Source: Pseudomonas sp. FP2309 (GTDB lineage: Bacteria; Pseudomonadota; Gammaproteobacteria; Pseudomonadales; Pseudomonadaceae). From it: a DNA stretch of 64,000 nucleotides. Each line of letters begins with the position of its first letter. Positions within the stretch are counted from its first letter, which is position 1. Of the stretch, positions 28,537-38,191 are shown in pieces. The position numbers and the translations under genes are program-made. The stretch covers positions 5,471,501 through 5,535,500 of the forward strand of contig NZ_CP117439.1 of assembly GCF_030687575.1 (NCBI RefSeq). Direction: 5' to 3'. Below the pieces are notes generated by a model that was given only the letters and a program-made list of their open reading frames with translations, did not search any database and was not told the origin of the DNA.

Positions 28537-29463
28537 ATGACTCTTACAGAATTACGCTACATCGTTACCCTCGCCCAAGAGCAACACTTCGGCCATGCGG
28601 CCGAGCGTTGCCACGTCAGCCAACCGACCCTCTCGGTGGGCGTGAAAAAGCTTGAAGACGAACTCGGTGTGCTGATTTTCGAGCGCAGCAAGAGCGCCGT
28701 GCGCCTCACCCCGGTAGGCGAAGGCATCGTGGCCCAGGCCCAAAAAGTCCTGGAACAGGCGCAGAGCATTCGCGAGCTGGCCCAGGCCGGCAAGAACCAA
28801 CTGACCGCCCCGCTGAAAGTCGGCGCCATCTACACCGTCGGCCCTTACCTGTTCCCGCACCTGATCCCGCAACTGCACCGCGTCGCGCCGCAGATGCCGC
28901 TGTATATCGAAGAAAACTTCACCCACGTGCTGCGCGACAAACTGCGCAATGGCGAGCTGGACGCGATCATCATCGCCCTGCCGTTCAACGAGGCGGACGT
29001 ACTCACCCTGCAGCTCTACGATGAGCCGTTCCAGGTGCTGATGCCGGCCTCTCACCCGTGGACGCAAAAAACCACCATCGACGCCGGCCTGCTCAATGAC
29101 AAGAGCCTGCTGCTGCTGGGCGAAGGCCACTGCTTCCGCGACCAGGTGCTGGAAGCCTGCCCGACGCTGACCAAGGGCAACGACGGCGCCAAACACACCA
29201 CCGTGGAATCCAGTTCCCTGGAAACCATTCGCCATATGGTCGCCTCTGGCCTGGGCATCTCGATCCTGCCGCTGTCGGCAGTGGACAGCCATCACTACGC
29301 CCCCGGCGTGATCGAAGTGCGCCCCCTCACACCGCCAGTGCCGTTCCGCACCGTGGCGATCGCCTGGCGCGCCAGCTTCCCTCGGCCCAAGGCAATTGAG
29401 ATCCTCGCCGACTCGATCCGCCTGTGCTCGGTGGCCAAGCCGCCGGCTGCTGCCGCGAGCTGA
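28537..29463 (+). CDS. oxyR: Hydrogen peroxide-inducible regulator OxyR
   Basis: A 308-residue LysR-type regulator. The helix-turn-helix (residues about 1-60) begins MTLTELRYIVTLAQEQHFGH. The redox cysteines fall at exactly the E. coli OxyR positions, C199 (GEGHCFRDQ) and C208 (VLEAC). Peroxide oxidises this pair to a disulphide that activates transcription of katB, ahpC and similar genes. recG begins 8 bp after its stop, and the oxyR-recG pairing is conserved in Pseudomonas. Confidence 0.97.
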   Translation: MTLTELRYIVTLAQEQHFGHAAERCHVSQPTLSVGVKKLEDELGVLIFERSKSAVRLTPVGEGIVAQAQKVLEQAQSIRELAQAGKNQLTAPLKVGAIYTVGPYLFPHLIPQLHRVAPQMPLYIEENFTHVLRDKLRNGELDAIIIALPFNEADVLTLQLYDEPFQVLMPASHPWTQKTTIDAGLLNDKSLLLLGEGHCFRDQVLEACPTLTKGNDGAKHTTVESSSLETIRHMVASGLGISILPLSAVDSHHYAPGVIEVRPLTPPVPFRTVAIAWRASFPRPKAIEILADSIRLCSVAKPPAAAAS

Positions 29464-29471
29464 TCAACCGT

Positions 29472-31547
29472 ATGAGCGAGCTGTCGCAGGTGTCGGTCAC
29501 GGCCCTCAAGGGTGTCGGTGAAGCCATGGCCGAGAAACTGGCCAAGGTCGGCCTGGAAAATCTTCAGGACGTGCTCTTCCATCTGCCCCTGCGTTATCAG
29601 GACCGCACCCGCGTGGTGCCCATCGGCCAGTTGCGGCCTGGGCAGGACGCGGTGGTCGAAGGCACCGTCAGCGGTGCCGACGTAGTAATGGGCAAGCGCC
29701 GCAGCCTGGTGGTGCGCCTGCAGGACGGCACCGGCGGGCTGAGCCTGCGCTTCTACCACTTCAGCAACGCGCAAAAGGATGGCCTAAAGCGCGGCACCCG
29801 CGTGCGCTGCTATGGCGAAGCACGCCCAGGTGCATCCGGCCTGGAAATCTACCACCCCGAATACCGGGCAATCACCGGTGACGAACCGCCGCCGGTGGAC
29901 ACCACCCTCACGCCCATCTACCCGCTCACCGAAGGCCTGACCCAGCAACGTCTGCGCCAGTTGTGCATGCAGACCCTGAGCCTGCTCGGCCCAAAAAGCC
30001 TGCCCGACTGGCTGCCGCTGGAACTGGCCCGCGACTACCAACTGGCGCCGCTGGACGATGCGATCCGCTACCTGCACAACCCGCCAGCCGACGCCGATGT
30101 CGACGAACTGGCCCTGGGTCATCATTGGGCCCAGCACCGCCTGGCGTTCGAAGAACTGCTGACCCATCAACTGTCCCAGCAACGCCTGCGCGAAAGCATG
30201 CGTTCCCTGCGCGCACCGGCGATGCCCAAAGCCACGCGCCTGCCGGCGCAGTACCTGGCCAACCTCGGCTTTGCCCCTACCGGCGCCCAGCAGCGCGTGG
30301 GCAACGAAATCGCCTATGACCTCAGCCAGCAGGAGCCGATGCTGCGACTGATCCAGGGTGACGTGGGCGCGGGCAAAACCGTAGTCGCCGCCCTCGCCGC
30401 CCTGCAGGCCCTGGAAGCCGGTTACCAAGTGGCGCTGATGGCGCCCACCGAGATCCTTGCCGAACAGCACTTCATCACCTTCAAACGCTGGCTCGAGCCC
30501 CTGGGCCTGGAAGTGGCGTGGCTGGCCGGCAAGCTCAAGGGCAAGACCCGTGCAGCGGCGCTGGAACAGATCGCCGCTGGCGCACCGATGGTGGTGGGCA
30601 CCCACGCCTTGTTCCAGGACGAGGTGCAGTTCAAGAACTTGGCCCTGGTGATCATCGACGAACAGCACCGCTTCGGCGTGCAACAGCGCCTGGCGCTGCG
30701 CCAGAAAGGCGTCGGCGGGCGCATGAACCCGCACCAGTTGATCATGACCGCCACGCCGATCCCGCGCACCCTGGCCATGAGCGCCTACGCCGACCTCGAC
30801 ACCTCGATCCTCGACGAACTGCCGCCCGGTCGTACGCCCGTCAACACCGTGCTGGTCACCGACACCCGGCGCGTGGAAGTCATCGAGCGGGTACGCGGGG
30901 CCTGCGCCGAGGGGCGACAGGCCTACTGGGTGTGCACCCTGATCGAAGAGTCCGAAGAGCTGACCTGCCAGGCCGCCGAAACCACCTTTGAGGACCTCAC
31001 CAGTGCCCTGGGCGAACTCAAGGTCGGGCTGATCCACGGGCGCATGAAGCCCGCCGAAAAAGCCGCGGTGATGGCCGAATTCAAGGCCGGCAACCTGCAA
31101 CTGCTGGTGGCCACCACGGTGATTGAAGTCGGCGTGGACGTGCCCAACGCCAGCCTGATGATCATCGAGAACCCCGAGCGCCTGGGACTGGCGCAACTGC
31201 ACCAATTGCGCGGCCGCGTGGGTCGGGGCAGCGCCGCCAGCCACTGCGTGTTGCTTTATCACCCGCCGCTGTCGCAGATCGGCCGCCAGCGCCTGGGCAT
31301 CATGCGCGAGACCAACGACGGTTTTGTCATCGCCGAAAAAGACCTCGAACTGCGCGGCCCCGGTGAAATGCTCGGCACCCGCCAGACCGGTCTGTTGCAA
31401 TTCAAGGTCGCCGACCTGATGCGCGACGCCGACCTGCTGCCGGCCGTGCGCGACGCGGCCCAGGCCTTGCTGGAGCGCTGGCCGGATCACGTGAGCCCGC
31501 TGCTGGATCGCTGGCTGCGCCATGGGCAGCAATACGGCCAAGTGTGA
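29472..31547 (+). CDS. recG: ATP-dependent DNA helicase RecG
   Basis: A 691-residue superfamily 2 helicase. The N-terminal wedge/OB region (about 1-230) contains LFHLPLRYQDRTRV. The helicase core has Walker A GDVGAGKT at about 296-303, motif II DEQH at about 396-399, TATPIPRTLAM as motif III, and the C-terminal QLRGRVGRG (motif VI) with the TRG region MLGTRQTGLLQFK. It remodels stalled replication forks and Holliday junctions. ATG 29472 follows the oxyR stop by 8 bp, giving the usual length. Confidence 0.97.
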   Translation: MSELSQVSVTALKGVGEAMAEKLAKVGLENLQDVLFHLPLRYQDRTRVVPIGQLRPGQDAVVEGTVSGADVVMGKRRSLVVRLQDGTGGLSLRFYHFSNAQKDGLKRGTRVRCYGEARPGASGLEIYHPEYRAITGDEPPPVDTTLTPIYPLTEGLTQQRLRQLCMQTLSLLGPKSLPDWLPLELARDYQLAPLDDAIRYLHNPPADADVDELALGHHWAQHRLAFEELLTHQLSQQRLRESMRSLRAPAMPKATRLPAQYLANLGFAPTGAQQRVGNEIAYDLSQQEPMLRLIQGDVGAGKTVVAALAALQALEAGYQVALMAPTEILAEQHFITFKRWLEPLGLEVAWLAGKLKGKTRAAALEQIAAGAPMVVGTHALFQDEVQFKNLALVIIDEQHRFGVQQRLALRQKGVGGRMNPHQLIMTATPIPRTLAMSAYADLDTSILDELPPGRTPVNTVLVTDTRRVEVIERVRGACAEGRQAYWVCTLIEESEELTCQAAETTFEDLTSALGELKVGLIHGRMKPAEKAAVMAEFKAGNLQLLVATTVIEVGVDVPNASLMIIENPERLGLAQLHQLRGRVGRGSAASHCVLLYHPPLSQIGRQRLGIMRETNDGFVIAEKDLELRGPGEMLGTRQTGLLQFKVADLMRDADLLPAVRDAAQALLERWPDHVSPLLDRWLRHGQQYGQV

Positions 31548-31624
31548 CGTCGAACTCACTTAAGCGACCTACACCTGTACCAAGCTGGTTATACTTCGGT
31601 GACTGTACGAATTTGGATCAGGCC

Positions 31625-33025
31625 ATGTCAGAAGTCGCCCTCGCCACAGCCCCGCTGACCGCACCGCCGGTCATTCGGACCCTGCTCGCCAAGCTAGCCA
31701 TCAGCTACACGGAAGTGGTCGAACAACCTGGCCTGAATCCTGCGCGAAAGGTCCAGGCCGTGTTGCTGGAAGATGCGGTGGGGGCACTCATGGTGCTGTT
31801 TCCTCAGAACCAGTTACTGGACCTCAACCGCCTCGCCGAACTTACCGGCCGCCGCCTCACCTCCGTATCGCCCGACCGTATCGAGCGCATGCTGGCCAAG
31901 CACGACCTGAGCCTGCTGCCGGGCCTGCCGGCACTCACCAGTTCGCCATGCCTGTATGAAGGCAGCCTGCTCAACGAGCCGAGTCTGCTGGTGCATTCGG
32001 GCGAAGCCGGGTTGTTGCTGGAAATCTCCAGCGATGCCTTCAAGACCATGCTCACCAAGGCCAGTGCCGCGCAGTTTGGCGAGCCGCTGAGTAACATTCG
32101 TCCCAACCTCGACCGCCCCAACGATGACCGCGAGGAAATCACCCAGGCGATGCAGGCGTTCACCGCCCGTCGTATCCAGCAGCGCCTGGAAGCGACGATC
32201 GAGATCCCACCTCTGGCCGACACCGCGCAGAAGATCATCAAGCTGCGGGTCGACCCCAATGCGACCATCGACGACATCACCGGCGTAGTCGAAACCGACC
32301 CAGCCCTGGCAGCGCAAGTGGTGAGTTGGGCGGCATCGCCGTACTACGCGTCACCGGGCAAAATCCGCTCGGTCGAAGACGCCATCGTGCGTGTGCTGGG
32401 CTTTGATCTGGTGATCAACCTGGCGCTGGGCCTTGCCCTGGGCAAGACCTTGAGCCTGCCCAAGGACCACCCGCACCAGGCCACGCCGTACTGGCATCAG
32501 TCGATCTACACGGCGGCCGTAATCGAAGGCCTGACCCGTGCCATGCCCCGTGCCCAGCGTCCGGAAGCCGGCCTGACCTACCTGGCCGGCCTGCTGCACA
32601 ACTTCGGCTACCTGCTGCTGGCCCACGTGTTCCCTCCGCACTTTTCATTGATCTGCCGCCACCTGGAGGTCAACCCGCACCTGTGCCATAGCTACGTGGA
32701 ACAGCACCTGCTGGGGATCAGCCGCGAACAGATCGGTGCCTGGCTGATGCGCTACTGGGACATGCCGGACGAACTGTCCACTGCCCTGCGCTTCCAGCAC
32801 GACCCTACCTACGACGGCCAATACGCCGAATACCCGAATCTGGTGTGCCTGGCCGTGCGCCTGCTGCGCAGCCGCGGTATCGGCTCCGGGCCGGATGAAG
32901 CGATTCCGGACGTACTGCTGGAGCGCCTGGGCTTGAGCCGTGAAAAGGCCGAAGAAGTGGTAGGCAAGGTACTCGACGCCGAAGTGCTGTTGCGTGAACT
33001 GGCGTCGCAGTTCACCCAACCCTGA
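31625..33025 (+). CDS. YbaK-like domain / HDOD signalling protein
   Basis: A 466-residue two-part protein. Residues about 10-165 resemble the YbaK/ProX aminoacyl-tRNA deacylase fold (KVQAVLLEDAVGALMVLFPQ, later RLAELTGRRLTSVSPDRIE). Residues about 200-440 are an HDOD domain, the HD-related fold without full metal ligands (IEIPPLADTAQKIIKLRVDP, then DPALAAQVVSWAASPYY, then GLLHNFGYLLLAHVFP). HDOD proteins act in signalling and motility control without a known catalytic activity. It follows recG, where P. aeruginosa has an uncharacterised homologue. Whether the YbaK part still deacylates is unknown. Confidence 0.85.
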   Translation: MSEVALATAPLTAPPVIRTLLAKLAISYTEVVEQPGLNPARKVQAVLLEDAVGALMVLFPQNQLLDLNRLAELTGRRLTSVSPDRIERMLAKHDLSLLPGLPALTSSPCLYEGSLLNEPSLLVHSGEAGLLLEISSDAFKTMLTKASAAQFGEPLSNIRPNLDRPNDDREEITQAMQAFTARRIQQRLEATIEIPPLADTAQKIIKLRVDPNATIDDITGVVETDPALAAQVVSWAASPYYASPGKIRSVEDAIVRVLGFDLVINLALGLALGKTLSLPKDHPHQATPYWHQSIYTAAVIEGLTRAMPRAQRPEAGLTYLAGLLHNFGYLLLAHVFPPHFSLICRHLEVNPHLCHSYVEQHLLGISREQIGAWLMRYWDMPDELSTALRFQHDPTYDGQYAEYPNLVCLAVRLLRSRGIGSGPDEAIPDVLLERLGLSREKAEEVVGKVLDAEVLLRELASQFTQP

Positions 33026-33086
33026 CACACTGCCGGGGCTAGCTGGGCTTGTGGTAAGCGGGCATGCCCCATCGCCTGGCTCTCTG

Positions 33087-33467
33087 TCAGGCCGGCTTGT
33101 TTTTCTTCGGCTTCAAATACTTGGTCAACCCCTGAAACCAGATCACCAGCGCCGGGTTGCCCTTGATCTGGATCGACTTGTCCTGAATCCCCGTCATGAA
33201 CGCCAGTTGCTTGTTCTTCGCCTGCATCGTGGCGAAGCCGTAGGCCGCATCCTTGAATGCAATCGCGAACGCCGGCGCCGGGTGAACCCCGGAGCGACTG
33301 GTGATGCGCTGGTTTTTGACGATGAAGTGACGGGCGACCTTGCCGTCGAGGGTCTGCAACTGGAACGCCAGGTCTTTATCACCCAACTGTTGCTGGAAGG
33401 CAGGATTGGTGCGGCTGGCTTTGCCCATCATCAGGCCCAGCACCCACAGGAGAAGACGAAATTTCAT
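33087..33467 (-). CDS. Small SCP2-like protein with N-terminal hydrophobic segment
   Basis: A 126-residue protein. A hydrophobic N-terminal stretch (MKFRLLLWVLGLMMGKASRT) is followed by a soluble domain whose pattern (LAFQLQTLDGKVARHFIVKN, later FAIAFKDAAYGFATMQAKN) resembles sterol-carrier-protein 2-like lipid-binding domains, with a basic tail KYLKPKKNKPA. Function is unknown. P. aeruginosa has a similar gene at this place. It is convergent with the HDOD gene and is the last core gene before the T6SS cluster. The frame is open further upstream, but MKFRLLL is preceded by AGGC and fits a membrane-anchored start. Confidence 0.7.
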   Translation of the reverse strand: MKFRLLLWVLGLMMGKASRTNPAFQQQLGDKDLAFQLQTLDGKVARHFIVKNQRITSRSGVHPAPAFAIAFKDAAYGFATMQAKNKQLAFMTGIQDKSIQIKGNPALVIWFQGLTKYLKPKKNKPA

Positions 33468-33591
33468 GCACACGGCCTCGGTGTAATTATTAAGTGGCCG
33501 CAGCAGTGTAACGATTTGCAGGCAGAACGCCACCGACCTCGCGCTTTAGCAGGAGATCGGCAGGCGTTTAACGCTTATAGCAACATGTTAC

Positions 33592-34515
33592 TTAAACGTT
33601 AGGGCAAGGTACCGGTGCCCAGTCGGCCAGGTTTGGATCGCGGCAGGTGCCTTCGATCTGTGCCTTGCCGGCGCTGGCGACCTGCTTGCTTTCAGCTTGC
33701 TTGGCCTGCACGGTCTGGATGCTCTTCTCGGTGGTGACCGCCTCTTTCGGCACGGTCGGCAGTACTGGCTTTTTCGCCGGTTTCACGGCTTTTTTGCCTT
33801 TGGTCGGTGCCACGACCGGTGCGGTGTCGGCGGTGGCCACGGTGACCACATCGTTACGCTGCACGCCGACTTGTTGCAGGTCTTTCTCGTAGGCCTGGGT
33901 GTAGTTGTTCAGGTCTTCGCTGGCTTTACCGTTGACCGCAACGATCAGGTCGTTGGATTCCTTCAGGCCCGAGACGATTTCCGCCAGGCGCTTGCGGCCT
34001 TCGGTGTCGTTGACGGTCTTGGCTTTGCGGTCGGCGACCAGCTTGGTGAAGGCGCTCTGGTAGCACTGCTGCGACGCCTTGGCGTAGGCGGTGCTGCGGT
34101 CGATGTCGGACGCGCTTTTGTTGAAGTCCGCGGAGTACGACGCAATGCGCTGGTTGTCATCGCTGATCTGCTTCTGACGCTCGGTGTAGTAACCCGCCGC
34201 GCCGCCGGCCAATGCACCACCGGCCGCGCCGATCGCGGCATTACGGCCACGCTTTTCGGAGTCGCCGGTCAGGGCGCCCAGCAGGGCACCGCCGGCCGCA
34301 CCGATGGCAGCGCCGGTCACGACCGACTTGGTCATGTCTGAATCGGTGGCGCGCAGGTGCTGCACCGGCTCGTAGCAGTTGGGGTAGTACTCGACTTTGG
34401 TGCTGGATGCGACCTTGGAGGCCGGCGATGTGGCGCAACCTGTCAACACGGTGCTGAAGCCGGCGGCAATCAGCAGCAGATGACGCTTGGAAACCGCCTT
34501 ACGGGAAAAAAGCAT
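33592..34515 (-). CDS. tagQ: T6SS-associated outer-membrane lipoprotein TagQ
   Basis: A 307-residue lipoprotein. The signal runs to lipobox LTGC, acylated at about C27. A glycine-zipper region (GAAIGAAGGALLGALTGDSE, then a repeat GAAGGALAGGAAGYYTE) lies at about residues 68-110, followed by a helical part and a Lys/Pro-rich C-terminal segment. TagQ anchors the threonine-phosphorylation sensor TagR at the outer membrane (known from P. aeruginosa PA0070). It is the last gene of the leftward T6SS operon, 82 bp after tagR. Glycine-zipper lipoproteins are common, so context carries most of the weight. Confidence 0.85.
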   Translation of the reverse strand: MLFSRKAVSKRHLLLIAAGFSTVLTGCATSPASKVASSTKVEYYPNCYEPVQHLRATDSDMTKSVVTGAAIGAAGGALLGALTGDSEKRGRNAAIGAAGGALAGGAAGYYTERQKQISDDNQRIASYSADFNKSASDIDRSTAYAKASQQCYQSAFTKLVADRKAKTVNDTEGRKRLAEIVSGLKESNDLIVAVNGKASEDLNNYTQAYEKDLQQVGVQRNDVVTVATADTAPVVAPTKGKKAVKPAKKPVLPTVPKEAVTTEKSIQTVQAKQAESKQVASAGKAQIEGTCRDPNLADWAPVPCPNV

Positions 34516-34597
34516 AAGTTGTGTTCTCTTTTAAGTTTGACTTGCCCAGCACGGCAACCGCCGCCTGAGTCCCTTCCAAGCTCGCTGCAACCAACGG

Positions 34598-36310
34598 TCA
34601 AGACCGCTGACCGCTCGCTGCGAGCAATTCCTTCAAGATCGTCGCCGGATCGGCCCGCTGTTGTTTGCGGTAATTGCCGACATGGCGGACGAACAGTGTC
34701 GCGCGCGTCACCAGGCTCTTGCCGAGCACTGGCTTGCGATCCAACTCTTCCTTGATGCGTTGAAACTGCGCCTGGATCACCGCATCGGTGTAGCGCGTGC
34801 CGGTGGCCAGGTTGTCGATGTAAATCGCCACCGCACCGTCGAGGGCGCTGCGCCCGTTGTCGATGGCCGTGGCAAACAGCGCCGCGCTGGCCTCGTCCTT
34901 GTTGTCCAAGGCCTGCTGACGACTTTTTTGCAGGTTGGCCAGGCGAATGTTGTAGTTGCCGATGGTTTCGGCCACCAACGCGGCCGACTGAATCAGGTTG
35001 CCCGCCGCCTCCTCGCGTTGCTGGGCGATCAGTGAGACGTTGCGCTTGAGCTCTTCGTTAACCAGCCCCAGTTCAGCTTGCAGCTTGGGGTCGACACTGG
35101 CGGCGATGATGCTGTCCAGGCGTTTGGTGGGGTCCTGGGCGTCGTCGATGGCGTCGGTGAGCGAGGCCAGGCGGCCTTCCTTTTGCCATTGCGCAAACAG
35201 CTCCTTGTAGCGCGAACGCGGCGCCGACAGCGCACCAATGGCCACGCGGAACCCCGTAGTCTCGTTGCTTTGCTCGGTGCCGTCGGCGGCAAACAGTGGG
35301 TATTCGCGGCGCATGCCGGTGAACAATGTGCCCTCGCCTTCCAGGTAGTTGCCGCCCTTAACCACAAAACCGCCGTAGGTGCCCTGGCGGCGCCCGGCGT
35401 GCACCAGTTGGAAGGATTCCTGGACCATTTCCGCCGCGTTGCCGATCACGTCGAACATCCCGATCGGGTTAGGCAATTTGGTACCGATGGGCATCAGGCG
35501 CGCGGCCTGGCCGGTGCCGCCGGCCACCTGGTTGAACACTGCGTAATCGCCCAGCGGGCCATCGCTTTCGCTGCCTTCGGCGCGGCGCGGGAACAGGCGA
35601 CCTTCCAGATCCTGACGACTCACTGCCTGGCCACCACGCGCGGCGAACTCCCATTCCACTTCGGTGGGCAGGCGCACAAAGCCCAGGCCACCGTCGTCGG
35701 CCGACGAACCGCGACCGCTGACCGGCAGCAATTCGCGGTGGTATTTCATCAACCAGGCGCTGTACACCGCCGAGAAGCGTTCGGCTTCAAAACGCGACAG
35801 CTTCACCTTGGGCAAACGCCCGGCCATGCCGGTGGGTGCATCACACGCCGGCGCCGGTTCGCCGCTGGCCAGGGACTGCGCCTGCGCCATCACCTGAGCG
35901 TACTGGCGCGCGGTCACTTCGTACTTGCCGATGAAATAGAACATGGGTTTGAGCGGGGTCTTGGCGTCGGTCTTCGGCATCAAGGGCGCGATGGCCTTGT
36001 TCCAGTCTTCAGGCAAGTCCTTGAGGGTGAATTGGCCGTTGATAAAGTCGCGGCGGTAGCCAGAGATAAACGACTGCTGATAACCCGCCTCGCCTTCGGC
36101 AAAAGGATAGCCAAGGCTGATTTCGCGGTCGTCCAGAGTGCCCTGGGCCAGCACGTAGGCGTAACGGAACACCATGTTGCCTTCGCACGGCAGCGGCAGG
36201 CTCACGTCGCCCGGCAACGGCTTGGGGTTGTCCAGCTTATCGCTGGCTTCATCGGCCCAGGCCATCGAGGCCAGGCTCAGCGCCACAGCGGCGCCCAGTA
36301 ACTTATACAT
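34598..36310 (-). CDS. tagR: T6SS threonine-phosphorylation regulator TagR (SUMF1/FGE-like)
   Basis: A 570-residue exported protein. A signal peptide (MYKLLGAAVALSLASMAWA) precedes a formylglycine-generating-enzyme-like domain at about residues 100-400, seen in FYFIGKYEVTARQYAQVM, VRLPTEVEWEFAARGG, GMFDVIGNAAEMV and NETTGFRVAIG. A long helical C-terminal part (about 400-560) follows. TagR promotes activation of the kinase PpkA from the periplasm in P. aeruginosa. Its start overlaps the tagS end by 8 bp. The upstream in-frame extension lies inside tagS and is not used. Confidence 0.92.
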   Translation of the reverse strand: MYKLLGAAVALSLASMAWADEASDKLDNPKPLPGDVSLPLPCEGNMVFRYAYVLAQGTLDDREISLGYPFAEGEAGYQQSFISGYRRDFINGQFTLKDLPEDWNKAIAPLMPKTDAKTPLKPMFYFIGKYEVTARQYAQVMAQAQSLASGEPAPACDAPTGMAGRLPKVKLSRFEAERFSAVYSAWLMKYHRELLPVSGRGSSADDGGLGFVRLPTEVEWEFAARGGQAVSRQDLEGRLFPRRAEGSESDGPLGDYAVFNQVAGGTGQAARLMPIGTKLPNPIGMFDVIGNAAEMVQESFQLVHAGRRQGTYGGFVVKGGNYLEGEGTLFTGMRREYPLFAADGTEQSNETTGFRVAIGALSAPRSRYKELFAQWQKEGRLASLTDAIDDAQDPTKRLDSIIAASVDPKLQAELGLVNEELKRNVSLIAQQREEAAGNLIQSAALVAETIGNYNIRLANLQKSRQQALDNKDEASAALFATAIDNGRSALDGAVAIYIDNLATGTRYTDAVIQAQFQRIKEELDRKPVLGKSLVTRATLFVRHVGNYRKQQRADPATILKELLAASGQRS

Positions 36311-37487
36311 CTCTGATTCCTTCAGAAGCCTGGATCCGCGCCACTCGCCAACCACCACAGGCCGCCGCCACGGCGCTGACGCCGAGGACGGCAACCAGGG
36401 CCAGGCCGTAGTGACGCGCCAACAGGTGGCTGGCGTGTTCGCCCGGCACCTGCACAAATAACGTGTTCAATCCCGCCTCCGCCAGGCCATACAGGCCGGC
36501 ACTGAGCACCGCCGCGACCCCTGCGCTGTACAGCGCCTGGACCACCACAAACAACAACAGCGCGCCGGTGGAAAACCCCAACAGGCGCAGCACGGACAAT
36601 TCCCGGCGCTTGCGCGCCACAGCGGCCAGAGCCCCGGCAAAGATCGCCGCAAAGGCCCCCGCCAGCGCCAACCCGGCGATCACCCAAAACACGATCGACA
36701 GGTTGCGGCTTAACGACTGCACCTGGGCGATGGTATTCGCCTGGGTCGAGACCAACAGATTCTGCCCGGCGAAATACAACCGCAGCGGCTCCACATCGTT
36801 AAGGCTGCGGGCATACAGGCGAAACGCCGGATACACACGCTGCTCGTCCACCGCCACCTCGGCACCCGCCCACCCCAACGCCGGTACAGCACGACCATCG
36901 CGGTAATCTTCCGCCGCCTCAAGCAGGCCCAGGTCGGCAAACAAGCCATCGCGGGCGAAAGCTTCCAGCGGCAGCACTGCGACCACTTGCACCCGCGTGC
37001 GCTGCTCTTCGACACGTCCTGCAACCTGGCGGGCGAAGCGGGTTTCCAACAGATCTCCAGATCGGGCCGCAAGCTTCTCGGCAGCGGTGTGGCTCAGCAC
37101 GATCTGCTCCAAGCCCTTGGGCATCGGCAGATCCCCCAATAACGGATCGCCAGACGCCGTCGGCAGCATCTCCAAGGTCAACGCGCCCACCTGCGCGGTC
37201 GCCGCGATCTGCCGCGTCCGCGGCAGCGCAAACGCCACGTCGGGGCGCTGGCCCAGTTGCGCGATCGCTGCGCTGCTGAATCGACCACCGCCCAGCGGAA
37301 TAATTTCACGGGTCGCGGGGTCGGTCTGCAAACGTTCGGTCAAACTGCTAACCAGTCCAAATTTCAGGCCGAATAACACCAGCAACGGCGCGATCACCGC
37401 CACCAGCGCCAACACTGAACAGGCCGACAGCCAGGCATCGTTGCGGTAGTCCTGCCAGGCCAGGGAGGCGATCAAGGGGAGGCGCAT
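36303..37487 (-). CDS. tagS: T6SS-associated ABC transporter permease TagS
   Basis: A 394-residue FtsX/MacB-type permease. One membrane helix near the N-terminus (ACSVLALVAVIAPLLVLFGL) and three at the C-terminus (about 285-310, 325-355 and 365-390) flank a large periplasmic domain. The C-terminal part has the FtsX-like RELSVLRLLGFSTGALL. With the ATPase TagT it forms an ABC complex of the LolCDE type that acts in the TagQRST signal relay. Its ATG shares one base with the tagT stop codon. Confidence 0.9.
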   Translation of the reverse strand: MRLPLIASLAWQDYRNDAWLSACSVLALVAVIAPLLVLFGLKFGLVSSLTERLQTDPATREIIPLGGGRFSSAAIAQLGQRPDVAFALPRTRQIAATAQVGALTLEMLPTASGDPLLGDLPMPKGLEQIVLSHTAAEKLAARSGDLLETRFARQVAGRVEEQRTRVQVVAVLPLEAFARDGLFADLGLLEAAEDYRDGRAVPALGWAGAEVAVDEQRVYPAFRLYARSLNDVEPLRLYFAGQNLLVSTQANTIAQVQSLSRNLSIVFWVIAGLALAGAFAAIFAGALAAVARKRRELSVLRLLGFSTGALLLFVVVQALYSAGVAAVLSAGLYGLAEAGLNTLFVQVPGEHASHLLARHYGLALVAVLGVSAVAAACGGWRVARIQASEGIRDV

Positions 37488-38191
37488 CAGCAGGCCTGCC
37501 CAAGGGTGGCGGTGACGCCGCCGTCGGCATCGCGACGGCAACTGATGCGGCGCACCTGCACGCCACTGCCACGGACCAGAGGTTCGTCATGGGTGGCGAT
37601 CACACAGGCCGCCTGGTGCTCGCGGGCCTGGGCCAGCAGCGCGTGCATCACGCGCTCGGCGTTCAACGGGTCGAGGGAGGCGGTCGGTTCATCGGCCAGC
37701 ACCAATTGCGGTGCATGGGCCAGGGCACGGGCGCAGCTGACACGCTGGCGTTGCCCCACCGAGAGCGCCGAGGGTCTCTTGGCCAATTGGTCGCTGATTT
37801 CCAGCTGCTCGGCCAGGCGCGCCACGCTGCCATCGTCCTTCAAGCCCAACAACTGTCGGGACAAGGCGATATTGCCGCGCACATCGAGAAACTCCAGCAG
37901 CCCGCCGGTTTGCAGTACATAACCCAGGTGTTGGCTGCGCAAGGCGGCCAGGGTCGATTGCTGGTCGGCGCGCCACAGCCCACCGATGTCCTGCTGATTG
38001 AATTCAAAGCAGCCCACCTGATCCGGCGCCAGCACCAGCGCCAGCAGATCCAGCAACGTGCTCTTGCCGCAACCGCTGGGGCCAACAATCGCCAGTTGCT
38101 CGCCCGCGCGCAGCTGCAACGCCGGGATCACCAGGCTGTAGCGCTGGCTGCCGACGCCCCGGCTCTTGTGCACCGCGCTCAGGCTCAGCAT
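37487..38191 (-). CDS. tagT: T6SS-associated ABC transporter ATPase TagT
   Basis: A 234-residue ATPase of the LolD/MacB class. Walker A is VGPSGCGKSTLLDLL at about 36-48, the Q-loop is near GYVLQTGGL, the signature is LSVGQRQRVSCARAL, and Walker B is LVLADEPTASLDP. It is the energy-coupling partner of TagS. Its start and the ppkA stop overlap, which places both in one transcript. Confidence 0.93.
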   Translation of the reverse strand: MLSLSAVHKSRGVGSQRYSLVIPALQLRAGEQLAIVGPSGCGKSTLLDLLALVLAPDQVGCFEFNQQDIGGLWRADQQSTLAALRSQHLGYVLQTGGLLEFLDVRGNIALSRQLLGLKDDGSVARLAEQLEISDQLAKRPSALSVGQRQRVSCARALAHAPQLVLADEPTASLDPLNAERVMHALLAQAREHQAACVIATHDEPLVRGSGVQVRRISCRRDADGGVTATLGQAC

